Below, piece after piece: positions 33,249 through 45,005 of a DNA stretch of 64,000 bases; position 1 is the first letter of the stretch, and each line of letters starts with the position of its first letter. A program made the translations under genes and the position numbers. The stretch is taken from assembly GCA_010093685.1 (NCBI GenBank), contig MU006226.1, positions 74,964 to 138,963 on the forward strand. Direction: 5' to 3'. The DNA comes from Ophiobolus disseminans (lineage: Eukaryota > Ascomycota > Dothideomycetes > Pleosporales > Phaeosphaeriaceae). Under the pieces are notes generated by a model that saw only the letters and a program-made list of their open reading frames with translations, ran no database searches and was not told the origin of the DNA.

Positions 33249-34986
33249 TCATATGCCGCTGAAAATCGAAGCCCCGGATATCTCTTGAGAAACATTCACA
33301 ACAGGTGTTCCAACAACATGCTCCACACCAATGCCATCAATGATTTTGCCCTTGAGGTACACGTATTCCGGCCAACAATGCCCGTTGGAATCTCGATTGC
33401 ACTCGGATAAAATCCAATGGGTAAGACTATATCCAAAGACCCTGATCTTTAAGCGGCCCTGAGCCAAGAATTCGAGGACGCGATTTGCGACATTCTGCAT
33501 CACCATTGCCGCTACTTCTTCAAGATCATCGGGTAGAGGAGATCGGTTCCAGTGCGAGATGTCGTGATTAGCGTCCCACTTGATGAAGGGTTCGTCAAGC
33601 ATGCATAAAGTCTGCAGCGATGGGTGGGATTCGATTAATCTCTATGCGAAGTTAGCGCTGTGCCATGTTATGTTTAGGCCGATGCGACAATAGGGGTCGT
33701 TCCAAAGAAGCTTCAAAGCGTGTCTCCACGTACGGGAGCGTGGGCTCAAACTTTGCATCGAGCAACAGATCCCTCCAAAGACCAGGCCATGGAGTCATGG
33801 GCCCAATTCCGAGATCCACGGCCAATTCGACTAGCTTCTTGCAGCTGTCCAATATTGCAGTCAAGTCGGAGAGCTCGTAGATATCAGGTCTGCCATGCAC
33901 GGTATCGAATTCGAGGCAAGTGAGTGTTGCAGCATGCTTGATGATGGAATCCTTGGAGACGATCCCGACATCCGACATAGCCAGGATCAACGTCTCGAGA
34001 CCGGAGAGAAAGAGAAGAAATTTCTCGACTGTATGGACCGTTCCGCTAGACTGATCATTACGACCCACCGTGAGATGAAGCTCGAAAGTCTTCAAAGCTG
34101 GTTGGGTCTCAGCAAAAGAGCTTCGTAGAGCCGCAAGGAGAGGCTCAATGTGGAACAGGAATCAATCTCCAAGTTGACAAGATTTGAGATATTGATGTGA
34201 TCGGTTACTCTCACATACGAGCTTCCGAGTAGCAGCTCTGTCAAGTTCAAGACCTCCAGATCCATCTGTCTCGGGGGGCCATGAACAGATCCCAGTGATA
34301 TCTCATGAATATCAGCGAAATACTGTATGTTCTGGTGTGGCTCATGATCTGCAGGCGCAAGACAGATCTTCACGGAGGAGAGTTGTAGGGTGTTGGCAAG
34401 CAAAGGGTGATGGTTCTTGCACGACACTAAAGACTCTTCCCCGTTCCAATGGACAAACACTACAGTCTCGGTAATGGCAGCCAGGTATGGCGCCATTGGT
34501 GTTAAATCACCGAGATCCTTCGATAGACCGACATAAAAAGACTCCAGTTGCCGTTGCGTTTGTATGACACTTTGAAACGTCATTCGATCGATCAAGAAGT
34601 TTGTCGTGAAGCCGCGCAAAGTGTCTCGAGGCAATGCAGTCAAGATGGTGAGAAGTAGGCGTCGCTGGAAGTCGTCAAGCTCGTAGGTTTTTTCGGCGGG
34701 GAGAACCGTAAGGTACCTCGGGTGGGCAAGTATGGAGCTTCTTGGATTTATGAGTGCATTGAGCGTCGCTGTGTCAAAGGCCTGTAAAGGAAGCTCAACC
34801 TCATGCCAGAGATCTGATGACATGAGGTTGTAACATGTTCGATTGACAACACAAACTATAGCTCGATCAGTTGTCTTTCGGATCTATGATTCCTTAGTAA
34901 TGTAATTCAATGCAACTTAAGTGAAGCCTTACAAATGCAAACACATTGACCAGCATCTCCGGCGGAAGATCTAAGAAACGCGCCAT
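33249..34986 (-). pseudogene. F-box/LRR-like protein, copy 4, one frameshift
   Basis: Exon 1 (34986-34933) encodes MARFLDLPPEMLVNVFAF, and a 49-bp intron (GTAAGG...ATAG) joins it to IRKTTDRAIVCVVN, completing the F-box. LRR-like sequence continues to about 34114, where four T (minus strand) should be five: restoring one T would join the two frames through homologous sequence. A further intron near 33690-33640 (GCTAAC branch, CATAG) has no clean GT donor. The last exon carries DSNGHCWPEY and ends at 33249. It may be a real lesion or a homopolymer error. Most of the sequence shows no RIP stops, unlike copies 1 and 2. If functional it would be an SCF adaptor of about 520-550 aa. Confidence 0.6.
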
Positions 34987-35483
34987 AGATGGATCGTGAT
35001 TTGAGGAGCGAATCTGCAACTGTAAAGAAATGCAGTCGTGAAAGTTTAGTGGTAATGTGTGAGGCGAAAAGCTAGTGAGGAAGGAAGAGTTCTAAGGTTG
35101 GTCTGTCTTGGACGCCAAGCCCCAGGTGAACCTTGGAACGGTGCGCTTCCGGTCTACTTAGGTGATTTCGCCCATTCGTTTGGCGGATGTTCTAGTCGCT
35201 AGTAAGTCACTAGCATAGAAAACGATAGCTTGACGCTGTGTTCAATCGAAAATTGCGTCCTACTTTTGATCTGATCTAATCTTATTTACCTAACATCACA
35301 TGTGAACCCTCCGCCAAACTATGAATGCCAGCGAGTATCTTGCGACTTGCGCGATTGGCGTGGCGTCTGGCATTTTTCCCATCTTGTTCTGTACTAAAAG
35401 GCGGTTGCCCCCTCATGTTCAAGCAAGCACAGTCCTGCCAACCAGAGAGCATACTTCAGCAACTGCCACCCAATAGAGACTTT
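34987..35483. other. intergenic, no gene seen
   Basis: 5' region of F-box copy 4 and 3' flank of the transporter gene. Confidence 0.5.
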
Positions 35484-37470
35484 TCAATGCGCAAAACGGA
35501 AGTCCAGTCGTTTGTTACCCTTGTCAGTTGTGGTGGCAAGGTAGTGCTGCTTCTCTTGCTGCGTCATTGCATTCCAGGTTTTTTCTCGTTTCGCGTTGAT
35601 CCGTATATAAAATAATTTTGCGCCAACAAAGATGAAGATATTATAAACACAAATGCCGATGAGTACACGGTTACCACGACGGTATACAGGTTTGTCGTCG
35701 TTGCGATAGATCTATCTTACGTTAGCTTCAAGCACTCCAACTAGACGTTCCGAGAATGCATGAGACTTACGTTGGAGGCAACGATGGAGCTTGCTTGTAC
35801 ACTCATATTGTAGAGTGCTGAAGCGACAGTACGTGTGCGTACCGTACCAGCATTGCGCGAGCCCAGCGCCACAAGGATTGCGTGCATGTAAGGATGACCA
35901 ACCAGAAGACAACTCAATGCCCACTTGACCCATGGACCAGTAGTTTTTGGCAAAACCGCAAGGGCGATGAGCAAGGGTAACGACCAAATCTGGCTCATCA
36001 TAGCTGTCAAGAAGCGTTCGTTCCATCGCTCGCTGAGCCATGTCCAAAAGAGCAACTGCACAATGAAGAGTGCGTAAGCTGGAATCGTGAGCAAGTTGGT
36101 CTCGAACGTCTTGAATCCGACGGCGCGCAATTGAAGTGTCAAGTAAGCCTGCATAGGATTGTTGGGTATCAGCCAAGATAGGCCGACCAGGTAGAGCGGC
36201 CACATGTGGTAATCGGCCAGACAGCGACCGATGGCTTTGATCGACAGGGCTTGACGATTGTGCATGTCACCTACTCGATATTAGTGTACACGAATTGAAC
36301 ATCAATCCCGCTTGAGCCTACCTTTGCTCGGGTCGTCGCGCAGAATGCGGTTGACCATGATCTTCTCCTCGCGTTCATTGAACCAACCGTCCTTGCCGCG
36401 GAACTTGCTGGCGGTCTGGGTGGGCGAAGGAGGAAGGTAGAAGTAGGAGATGATGCCGATAATGCCAGTCACCGTACCCTCGATAGCAAACAGCCATCGC
36501 TGCGAGAGTCAGCCAAAGGTCCAATGAGTAGACGTAAAGTGTGTAACGCACCCAGCCTTCTAATCCGTGATGGCCGCGCAACCTGAGAATACCAAAGGCG
36601 AGGAAAGCAGCAACGATGTTGGTGCCCTGGTATGAGACCCAAAAGAAGCTTAATCGCTTCGGTAGCTCAGTACCGGTGTAGAAGTAGCTGAGATACAAAA
36701 TGTTGTCGGGCTGCACATTTTAGCCTAGTTTGCATCCATGGTGGGAGACTTCACTCACAATAAAGCCGCCCTCTATCAAGCCTAGCAAAGCACGGCAAGC
36801 GTAGAAAGAGCTCTTGCCGTTCAGCAAAGCTTGCATAGCAGCCACTAAACTCCAAGCAACCATCTGAATAGGGATCCATCGATCAGGTCCAAGCTTCTTC
36901 GAGATCAGTTGCGATGGTAGCTCAGCAAAGAGGAAGCATATGTAGAAGATGGCTGTACCAGGTCAGCAAGAGCTAGAGCATACCGCACCGCGCCTTACTT
37001 TGTCCATAGTTGTAATCGTTGGTAGTGAGTTTCAAATCGTCCAGCATCTATATGTAGCTTGGTCAGTGATGTTCATGCATTGTGTATGGCTGATAAGAGG
37101 TGTGATCTAACGTACATTGTCTGACAATGCCTGAGAGATATTGCCGCGATCGAGTTGCAGGGCGAAGAACATCAAACAGACCCAAGTGCAGATACGTTTA
37201 TCGATCTGAGGTGAACACGTCAGTGATGAACCTTGGGTGAAAAACAACTGGAGTGCATACCTTGCGTACCACCTTCTTCTCCTCCAGTGGCTCCCACTCG
37301 AAGTATGGGTCGTAGCGGTGAGCTCCCTCATACTTGGCAACAGGCTTGTAGAACTCGTCGTCGACACCGCTGGAGACAAAGGTGGTGCCCGTCTTATGAT
37401 GACGAACCTTCTCATCGTACGTCTCTGGAGGAACACCCCGGTCGAAAGAAAAGCGTGCTGGTGCATCCAT
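35484..37470 (-). CDS. MFS transporter, Dal5-like (anion:cation symporter family)
   Basis: Eight exons reconstruct 535 aa without a break: 37470-37261, 37205-37116, 37047-36999, 36952-36759, 36710-36552, 36499-36322, 36270-35771 and 35711-35484. All introns are GT-AG and phases agree. The N-terminus is a cytosolic tail of about 75 aa. TM1 follows in FFALQLDRGNISQALSDN, the usual family motif after helix 1. The loop with GPDRWIPIQMVAWS and the segment RALLGLIEGGFIPD are the helix 4-5 signature of allantoate/nicotinate-type permeases (Dal5, Tna1, Seo1). A central hydrophilic loop (KIMVNRILRDDPSKGD) separates the halves, and the tail is short and basic. It probably imports an organic anion such as a vitamin, allantoate or dipeptide across the plasma membrane. 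The substrate cannot be read from the sequence. Confidence 0.88.
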
Positions 37471-39504
37471 GATAAGTACCACGCTAAGCAGACAGTGCAG
37501 AAATACACTGAAGCTGTTTGATCCTTGCTTTTGTACTCGAAGGCAAGTCCGTGTCGATTATATGTCTTTCGTCAAGGATAAGCCCCAAAGATACTTCGCG
37601 TGTATAGCTGGGCTTTGCTTTTACCGATGTGCAATTACAAGCCTCAGTTGACGAGATGCAGCAATCGTCACCGCGGCTTTTCAGTTCTGTATCTTAGCAA
37701 CCGTTTTAACCACACCAGTGCATGGTCTCGGAGCAGCGACACCACGTGTGGTGCGTACGTCAATGCCTTCGACATGCTTCTATACCTAAAGCATTATCGT
37801 GCGAACAGCCACTTCGTTAAACCATGATGAGCGGCGTCGATTCCGACGGTCTGGATGCTATCTCGAGGTCCAGAATCGGAGATGCCAGTACCTCTGGAAG
37901 ATGTTCGAGAGCGCCGTTCAAGGATGACGTGCGAGAAGGCGAAGTTGGCGCAATGCGAACACCAACTGCAAGCGAATGAAGTACGTTATCGCGACATGAG
38001 AGTTATCTGACTAGACGAAATCGACTAATATTGCAGATATCATTTTATATGTTTTGTTCCCGACTGGCCGAACTCTGCGCAGCCGTCTGCTTTCTCACAT
38101 CGTGACTGCTTGGTGGGATTGCACCATCACCATATCCACGACCCTGAGGAAGCTTCCGCGGCGCCGCTCCGATGAATCATTGGGATACCAGATCTCAGCC
38201 CTGATACTGATCTTCACCAGGATGACGAGGCGGCGGACAACGAGATATGGGAGTTGTATGTCGTTCTAAGCTGCGGCAACAAGAGCGGACCAATATGGAG
38301 GAATGACGATAGGATACTGTTCTTGCTGCCGATAGAGACACTGGTCAATCCACCAAGGTTATAACACAAATGAAGAGAGTGAGGCTGCCAAAGACGTAGA
38401 CGTAGGACGCAAAGCTGTCCCTGCTCTGCATTGCCGATGATCAACTTACAGTAGGTATTGAAGCAGCAGTATTGTGAACCTCAGAATTCCTAGTGACGCT
38501 TCAAATGACTGCCTAAACTGTAGCCCATGGATCTAGCAACTGCTCTGCTTTATGGTCAACGGTGCTACTCGATGGGAAATTCTCAACGGCTCGCGCACCG
38601 TGGAAGAAGTGGCGATTCGTGTTTCGCATCACGCTACATCATTCCTGGGACATTGAATATCGTACAAGAAACGATGGGGGAATTCAGCAAGAGTCCGATA
38701 AATACTGACATCTTCCTGAAAGTGATGAGACGTTGGAGGAGAGGGGAGCCGGAAGGTAGGAACGCGCTTCTGCCTCTATCGATAAGCCGCTCACCCCTCT
38801 CAGTCTAACCTCAATTATCGTTAATGGTCAAAGGCCATCTTCATGATCAATTTCACGTAAAGAAAAGTAGCGCACTTCGTTTATACGCAAAATGGAGTTG
38901 TACCCAACTGTGCGCCCTCGGCAACCCGGACAGCTACGCGCGAGCCGTCGACACGATCAATAAGCAGCCTACACTATGTACCTACTATAGGGAAACTTCC
39001 CACGCAGGCTATACGACCGCTGTATTGGAGCATCATGAAGGCCTTTACCTTCTCAGTGCCATCACCAACTCCGAATTCTCACCGTAATATCGGAGGAATC
39101 GTGAGGTCTTCTATGCCAAACTCTACATCGACCCATTGTTTCGTCCCGGAGCTTCTGGATTTCTGACCACCAGTAGAAGACGTTCACAATGTTAAAAAGA
39201 ATCACTCCACCTCCGCGAAGCGAGCGTCCAGAGGTCGTATTCAGCCCTGGAAGCGAAATGCTTGGTCGTTGGACAGCGTGTGCGCCACAGAACATTGGCA
39301 TGGGGGAAATCAATATCGTGGGCCGCGCAGCTGAAGTGAGATGATTCCGCAAGCAGCGCTGTACGCGTGCGTGGGGTTGGTAGTTTATTTATTCTGTTTT
39401 GTACGACGTCTCCCAATTCTCCACAGCACGATGAAGTGTGAATGCCATTTTTGTCAATCTCAACAGCCAGCGACTACAAATAACTGCGCCAACAGATCTT
39501 CAAG
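37471..39504. other. 2-kb region with possible decayed coding pieces
   Basis: Near 37850-37985 a frame (RSRMTCEKAKLAQCEHQL) ends at a fair intron (GTACGT...CTAATATTGCAG, to about 38036). Near 38230-38360 another frame (EIWELYVVLSCGNKSGPIW) looks protein-like. They cannot be joined without stops or frameshifts, so they may be remnants of a gene. A 51-codon frame at 39189-39344 is unassigned. Nothing is firm enough to call. Confidence 0.3.
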
Positions 39505-40050
39505 ATGGCAGACACCATCCTCTCCTCCCCACTGCGTTTCTTCATTCCCACTTTTGCTGCAAAAAAACTCAAATGCAAATCATTTCACCCCTTCCCTCGC
39601 CTGCCAGCCGAACTATGCATCCGCATATGGTCCTACGCGCTCCAAAACGAAACCACAGCCCAACCAAAACGCCGCACAGTAAACATATCCAAATGCAAAG
39701 CTAAATACCGAGTTGTCCTGAGCCAGCGCTATCCAACACTCTTCGCCGTGAGTCGCGAAGCCAGATATGAAACGGGTCGGATCGTAGGCGGGGCGTGGGT
39801 GGCGCTCGAAGCTGAGAGCAAGCCAAGCTTACAGGTGTATATCGCGTTCGAAGTCGACACCGTTTTGTTGCGTGGATGTACCGAGTTGTTTGACGTTGGC
39901 GAGAAGGGGACGATGTGGATGGGAAGAAGGGTCGAGGTGTGGAAGTATGGCAGGAATCTTGAGAGTGCGGATCCAATGTATATGGTGTGTCGGAGGGATG
40001 ATGAGGATCGGACTGGTGATGGGAGGGAGGGATGTGAAGTCGAAGGATAG
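39505..40050 (+). CDS. 2EXR-domain protein
   Basis: Single-exon frame of 181 aa from ATG 39505. Residues about 28-46 (FHPFPRLPAELCIRIWSYAL) are the hallmark of the fungal 2EXR family, followed by the second conserved segment RYPTLFAVSREARYETGR. The family is large and expanded in filamentous ascomycetes; its biochemical role is not established. Many members are 250-400 aa, so this one is short and lacks much of the C-terminal part. The stop at 40048-40050 may mark truncation, or splicing to a further exon that I did not find. Low-complexity acidic and Gly residues end the protein. Confidence 0.75.
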   Translation: MADTILSSPLRFFIPTFAAKKLKCKSFHPFPRLPAELCIRIWSYALQNETTAQPKRRTVNISKCKAKYRVVLSQRYPTLFAVSREARYETGRIVGGAWVALEAESKPSLQVYIAFEVDTVLLRGCTELFDVGEKGTMWMGRRVEVWKYGRNLESADPMYMVCRRDDEDRTGDGREGCEVEG

Positions 40051-40408
40051 ATTGGACCTCGGGAGGTTGTTCTTTCTGCGCCATAGCAATCACCAATAGT
40101 CAAAGGCCAGCTCGTTCAAGTCTTGCTTTGTGTTTGCTTTATGTTTCCGTGTTGGAGGTTGTGGTCATATGACTAGGATGATAAAGATGTAGAGCATGAA
40201 TCTGTAGGAGAGCGTCATGATTGCGGGTATGTCTGTAGGACTAAAGAAACGAGCAAAGGCATGATATAGTGCTAGCTTGATCTCAGTGATGCTGTCCTCT
40301 ATTCAAATTAAACTGCGTCGCATAAATCGCAGTTGAACATGCGCAGTGTTCCAACTGTCAATCTGAGCCCACATTCCAGTCTCCCTTGGTGACTGCCAAT
40401 GTCACACA
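40051..40408. other. intergenic between convergent genes
   Basis: 358 bp, 3' flanks of the 2EXR and HD-domain genes; no further feature seen. Confidence 0.5.
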
Positions 40409-41107
40409 TCAAGCCAGCTCAAACGACAACTGCGCCTCGCTCTCAAATTCACGTGCAAAGTTTTCCAGCAGCTTTTTCCTGTGTTGTGCCATCTCTTTCC
40501 CGCTCTTTGTCTTCATCATATCCGCGAGCTTGTACAACTTCTCGTCAAAATGGTCGATTGCGCGCGTCATGGGCTGGTCAGGAAATTTGGCCGCGCTGAA
40601 GGAGACGCAGCGCGCAACGCCTATGGCACCGATTGCGTCGAGCCGATCTGCATCTTGCACGATTGCTAGCTCAGGATATCTCTTTAGGGTCGAGACCACG
40701 CCTTCCGGGTTCTTGACTTCGTGCGTGTAGCTGACGTGCTTGACCACTGTTTGGACTCTCTGGGCTAGCTCTTCATCTGCACCACGTTCGCGTAACAAGG
40801 CGGAGATTTGGTTCTCAACATCCTCGCCTGGCTTGGCATACTTGTGGTCCCCAACGTCGTGGAGAAGGGCAGCCAGGAACAATGCTGACGTGTCGTATGT
40901 TGTCGATGGATTGGCTTTGAGTTCCGCTTCGAGGACACGATTCGTGTTCGACACGACACGGAGGATATGTTGGTAATCGTGTGAGTTGTCGTGGCCAGGT
41001 TGTGACATGTATGCGTGGACATATTCGTTGATAGATTTGAAGAGCTCTGCATGCTTCTCTTCAATTGGAACCTTCGGCACGCGAAGAGGGTTTCCGTTGG
41101 TCTTCAT
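40409..41107 (-). CDS. HD-domain metal-dependent phosphohydrolase
   Basis: Single exon, 232 aa from the ATG at 41107. The frame is open further upstream, but only non-ATG starts occur and 232 aa matches the usual length. The HD metal-binding signature is complete: H43 in SHDYQH, H83-D84 in LLHDVGDHKY, and D152/D154 in QDADRLDAIGAIG. The conserved Arg-rich and C-terminal helix (AQHRKKLLENFAREF) follows. Resemblance is to the YedJ/YpgQ-like stand-alone HD proteins found from bacteria to fungi, which hydrolyse phosphate esters, possibly nucleotides. No signal peptide, so probably cytosolic. A physiological substrate is not known to me. Confidence 0.88.
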   Translation of the reverse strand: MKTNGNPLRVPKVPIEEKHAELFKSINEYVHAYMSQPGHDNSHDYQHILRVVSNTNRVLEAELKANPSTTYDTSALFLAALLHDVGDHKYAKPGEDVENQISALLRERGADEELAQRVQTVVKHVSYTHEVKNPEGVVSTLKRYPELAIVQDADRLDAIGAIGVARCVSFSAAKFPDQPMTRAIDHFDEKLYKLADMMKTKSGKEMAQHRKKLLENFAREFESEAQLSFELA

Positions 41108-41924
41108 CGTGTTAGATGGAACGTTGAATGCGAAGGCCTGCAGTAGGTATAAAGCTTTGGGAAATCGACGCGTCCGTCCACTTTTATATACACAAGCTAG
41201 AGCCGGCCTGTGAATAGGCTGGTGACTTATAGATGCTAGCACTGCCAATAATGAAAGGCAGAGGAGTCAAAGATAACTGGTGCCTAAGATATGAGAGCGG
41301 TGAGCGTAAATAGCGAGTCGGACGTGACTGAAGGTTCCTCAAAGCGGAGGAGAGACGCGTTCCGCTGCTACACGGTGTCACGTGTTTGGCACGCCTTCCC
41401 CATTTGAGACCAGATACCGCCCTTCTCAACACATGTCCTAGTACCAGGCTTGATAGCTATGCCGGAGACAATCCTGAATCGGCTACAATCGATAATTGCT
41501 GCCTGGTTGTGTTCATGGGCAAAGGCTTGGGTGTCGTTCAGAATTGGGGCAGGCTCGTGGAACAGCTGCGTCATGAAGACCGCCGATTGAGCTGCATCCT
41601 CACGTCAGATGTAAGTGGTAATAATATTTAACATGCTGGCAACATGCGGAGCAACTACCCTCGGAAGAGAAAACAAATGTCACAAGTGCTGGACCGCAGA
41701 TGGAGTGCAACGTCTGGGGAAGCAGGGGTTCGGCAGCTGAACCTCGGCAGCGCATGCGACTGCCATGACTTCACTCCTGTCCCTCATCGCGCCAACCTCC
41801 TGTCACCGCGACCCCGACATCCGCCATTACCATCTGCGCAACGTCCAACATATAGCCCCCACCGATTGGGGCGCGCAATACAATGTACAAACAGGCGACA
41901 CAGCGAACAGGAGAAGTGCTGTCC
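41108..41924. other. divergent upstream region of HD-domain gene and PEX16
   Basis: About 800 bp that must contain both promoters. No conserved coding frame beyond shadows. Confidence 0.45.
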
Positions 41925-43176
41925 ATGCCCCCGAGGTGGCTGGGCATGTACTCTGACTTCATCACCAAGAACAGCAGCGCAGTATCACAAATAGAGTCGG
42001 CTCTGCGGTCACTAACATACATAATACCTGGTGCGCATCCATGGAAAAGATGCATCTGGTCTAAACGCTGATCGATAACAGGACGCTTCCGAGAATCCGA
42101 GATCGCGTCCGAGTCACGTACGTAATGCGCCAACAGTCGCGTGCATGACATCGACTGACATTAATGCAGTACACAGCGGCGTCCAACTACTCTCCTTGTA
42201 CCATGACTCTCTTCTTGCGAAAGCCATGGCGCAAATGCCAGGCGTGCGGCGGCATCCGGTGACCCCGCATCATAGATACACCAAGTTCTGGACGCAAAAG
42301 TCGCCTACGTACAAGCGCATCGCCCTCGTTCTGCAGATGATACAGTACACCGAGCTACTATGGGAGATGGCAGCGAAACGAAAGGGCGAGAAGGTGCGAT
42401 GGCGCGTCATAGTGCTGCTCGAGGTTGTGAAGGCTGTGTGCCGGTTACTGCTGTTACGGTTGACGAACTCGAGGCCACTGCTTTCGCCACCACTACCTCA
42501 AAGAGAGGTGGATCCTAGCTCGCTGGAGGATACGTCTGCATCGGCTGATGGGATGGATACCCCGCCGAGTGAGGGATCCGTGGAGGCCGAGAACTGGACC
42601 ATGCCGAGGACAGGGCTGTCGATGCCGAGTCTACCAGACTCATCGGATATCTCGAACTATCTGCTGTCTAAAGTCATTTCTGCAGACGATATCAAGCCCC
42701 CGAAAGCACTGCTTCATCGTGTTAACGGGAAGGGGGAATTGGCGGAAGCATTGTACATCCTGCGACCCGTCATATATGCCTTAGCTATGCAGCATTTCAG
42801 TGGGGATAGGAAGAGCTGGAGGCCTTGGCTGATAGGTGTGAGCATCGAATACGGCGCACGACAACTAGCCAAGAACGACTTTCAAGAGCGATTAGCAGGC
42901 GGTCTACGGGGGTTGACTGGCCTGGAGAGAGATGAGTTGAAGAAGCGTGGCTGGGCGTTAGGTTGGTGGGCGATGCGTGGAGCATTCTACGAGAACATCA
43001 CCAAGTGGGTTTATTTTCTCGAAGTACACGAAGCCTTACTAACTGATTACAGGTCCTGGATACATTCTCTGACCGGAAGGCTCAAGGGCAAGCCTCTGCT
43101 TGACATGGTCAGTGGTGTTATTGAGGACTACGAATTCCTCTGGGATCAGTACTATTTCCCAACAGCAACTCTATGA
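41925..43176 (+). CDS. PEX16: peroxin PEX16, peroxisomal membrane protein
   Basis: Four exons give 366 aa: 41925-42030, 42082-42117, 42170-43004 and 43053-43176. The tiny second exon of 36 nt (RFRESEIASES) is required to link MPPRWLGMYSDFITKNSS to LHSGVQLLSLYHDSLL. The last intron is 48 bp, a multiple of three with a CTAAC branch site, so an unspliced frame would carry 16 foreign residues before SWIHSLTGRL. PEX16 signatures are present: the N-terminal YSDFI block, the KSPTYKRIALVLQMIQYTELLWEM segment, and the C-terminal region ending DYEFLWDQYYFPTATL. The protein acts in peroxisomal membrane biogenesis, recruiting PEX3 and membrane proteins at the ER or peroxisome. A Ser/Pro-rich insert at about residues 155-205 is a fungal-type linker. 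Confidence 0.92.
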
Positions 43177-43595
43177 GCCCTGCGTACGTTGATGGTGGGA
43201 CGCTGTAGTGATGGATGGGTTGCTGGACTAACCCTCCTGCGCTGCGATACTTTCTTCTGTTTCTTGGCTGTATATTGTACTATCTTGTGATACCACCCAC
43301 GTTGAATTATAATTTTCTTGAGAGCAAACCTCCCTGTAAAGCTGTGAGATAAGGCATAACCTTGGAAAAGGCGCCTCGAATTGCATGGTGAAGTGGTTCC
43401 ACGACCAATTGCTCACTTACGGGAGCTAGCGTGCCTGGAGCTCGGACACAAATCGACAGTTCCGAAAGCTTCGATGACCGTCGCAGAGCCGCATCAACAA
43501 CCCGCAATATCACCCACCGCCATCTACACCCACCCCATCAGCGCCTGCGACTCTCTATCACCCACATCCAATCCTACAGAGTGTGCACCCCGAAG
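43177..43595. other. PEX16-RPN8 intergenic region
   Basis: 419 bp, presumably PEX16 3' UTR and RPN8 promoter; no specific element identified. Confidence 0.45.
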
Positions 43596-44731
43596 ATGCC
43601 CGCCACAACAGCAGAGACGCTGTCGCTTGTGACCCGCAACGTCTCGGTCGCGCCCCTCGTGCTCCTCTCCGCAGCAGATCACTACGGCCGCCAAGCGAAG
43701 GGAACAAGAAAACGTGTAGTCGGCGTGCTCCTAGGGCAGAATGACGGCAAGAACGTCAGGGTGTCAAACAGCTTTGCGGGTGTGTAGGCCTCCAGCACTC
43801 GATTTGCCGCCTTGACAGTACTAACCCACCCCTAGTACCGTTCGAAGAAGACGAGAAAGACCCCTCAGTATGGTTTTTGGACCACAACTACGTCGAGTCG
43901 ATGAACGACATGTTCAAGAAGGTCAACGCGCGGGAGAAGCTCATTGGCTGGTATCATACAGGCCCCAAGCTACGGGCATCAGATTTGGAGGTCAACGAGC
44001 TGTTCAAGCGGTACACACCAAACCCACTGCTAGTCATCATCGACGTGCAGCCAAAGGAAGTCGGCGTACCCACAGACGCATACTTCGCGGTAGAGGAGAT
44101 CAAGGATGACGGCACAACAACCTCCAAGACCTTCGTACACACACCGTCAATAATCGAGGCCGAAGAGGCTGAGGAGATTGGTGTCGAGCACCTTCTCCGT
44201 GACATTCGCGATGTCGCCGTCGGCACCCTCTCCACACGCATAACCTCACAATTGCAGTCGCTGCAGGGTCTCCACCTTCGGTTACGGGACATTGGTCAGT
44301 ACCTGCAAAAGGTACTTGACGAAGATCTGCCTGTCAACCACGCCATTCTCGGCAACCTGCAAGACGTCTTCAACCTGCTCCCGAACCTGTCGACACCCAA
44401 GGCCGCGCCTGTGGGTGGCACAACGAACGGCGTTGGCTCTGCGGCAGGCGCAGCAGGCGCCATAGACAACGGCGAGCTTGCGCGGGCGATGAGCATCAAG
44501 ACCAACGATCAGCTCATGGCCATCTACCTGTCAAGTTTGATCCGCGCCATCACCGCGTTCCACGACCTTATCGAGAACAAGATCAAGAACAAGCAACAAG
44601 CGGAAGATAAGGAGGCAGACAAGGAAGAGGGCAAGGACGGCGAGAAGGATAAGAAAGAGACGGCGAACGGCGAGACCAAGGAGGGTGAGAAGGGCAAAGA
44701 GAAGGGTAAGGAGGAGAAGAAGAAGGGCTGA
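43596..44731 (+). CDS. RPN8: 26S proteasome regulatory subunit RPN8
   Basis: Two exons, 43596-43779 and 43836-44731, give 359 aa; the 56-bp intron has GTGTGT, ACTAACC and CTAG. The MPN domain occupies roughly residues 15-150: VAPLVLLSAADHYGR, RVVGVLLGQ, NSFAVPFEEDEKD and DHNYVESMNDMFKKVN. The metalloprotease JAMM site is degenerate (WYHTGPKLRASDLE lacks the second His of HxH), as is normal for Rpn8, which is the inactive partner of Rpn11 in the 19S lid. Helical C-terminus YLSSLIRAITAFHDLI precedes a long Lys/Glu tail, typical for filamentous fungi. The same window contains the proteasome core subunit PUP2, but not in an operon-like arrangement. Confidence 0.95.
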
Positions 44732-45005
44732 GGAGAGATGGGGTGGTAGGCCATAATACTTCAGATGCACCTCGTACTGAGCGAGGGTGTATTATACCAC
44801 ACATCCGATCTCAAGAAGAGATTCAAGCGCGCTCTATGTGCCTCAGCGTTAGGGCATAATGGCATAAATAGACCCGACACGAATAAAGAACATGACATGC
44901 ACACATTCCTTGCTCGAAGTGAATTCCATTATCTCTCATCAAGCCGTGCTGCCGCGGCTGGGTATCATATGCAGCACTCCTCCCTCCTCCCTCCACCATC
45001 CCCGT

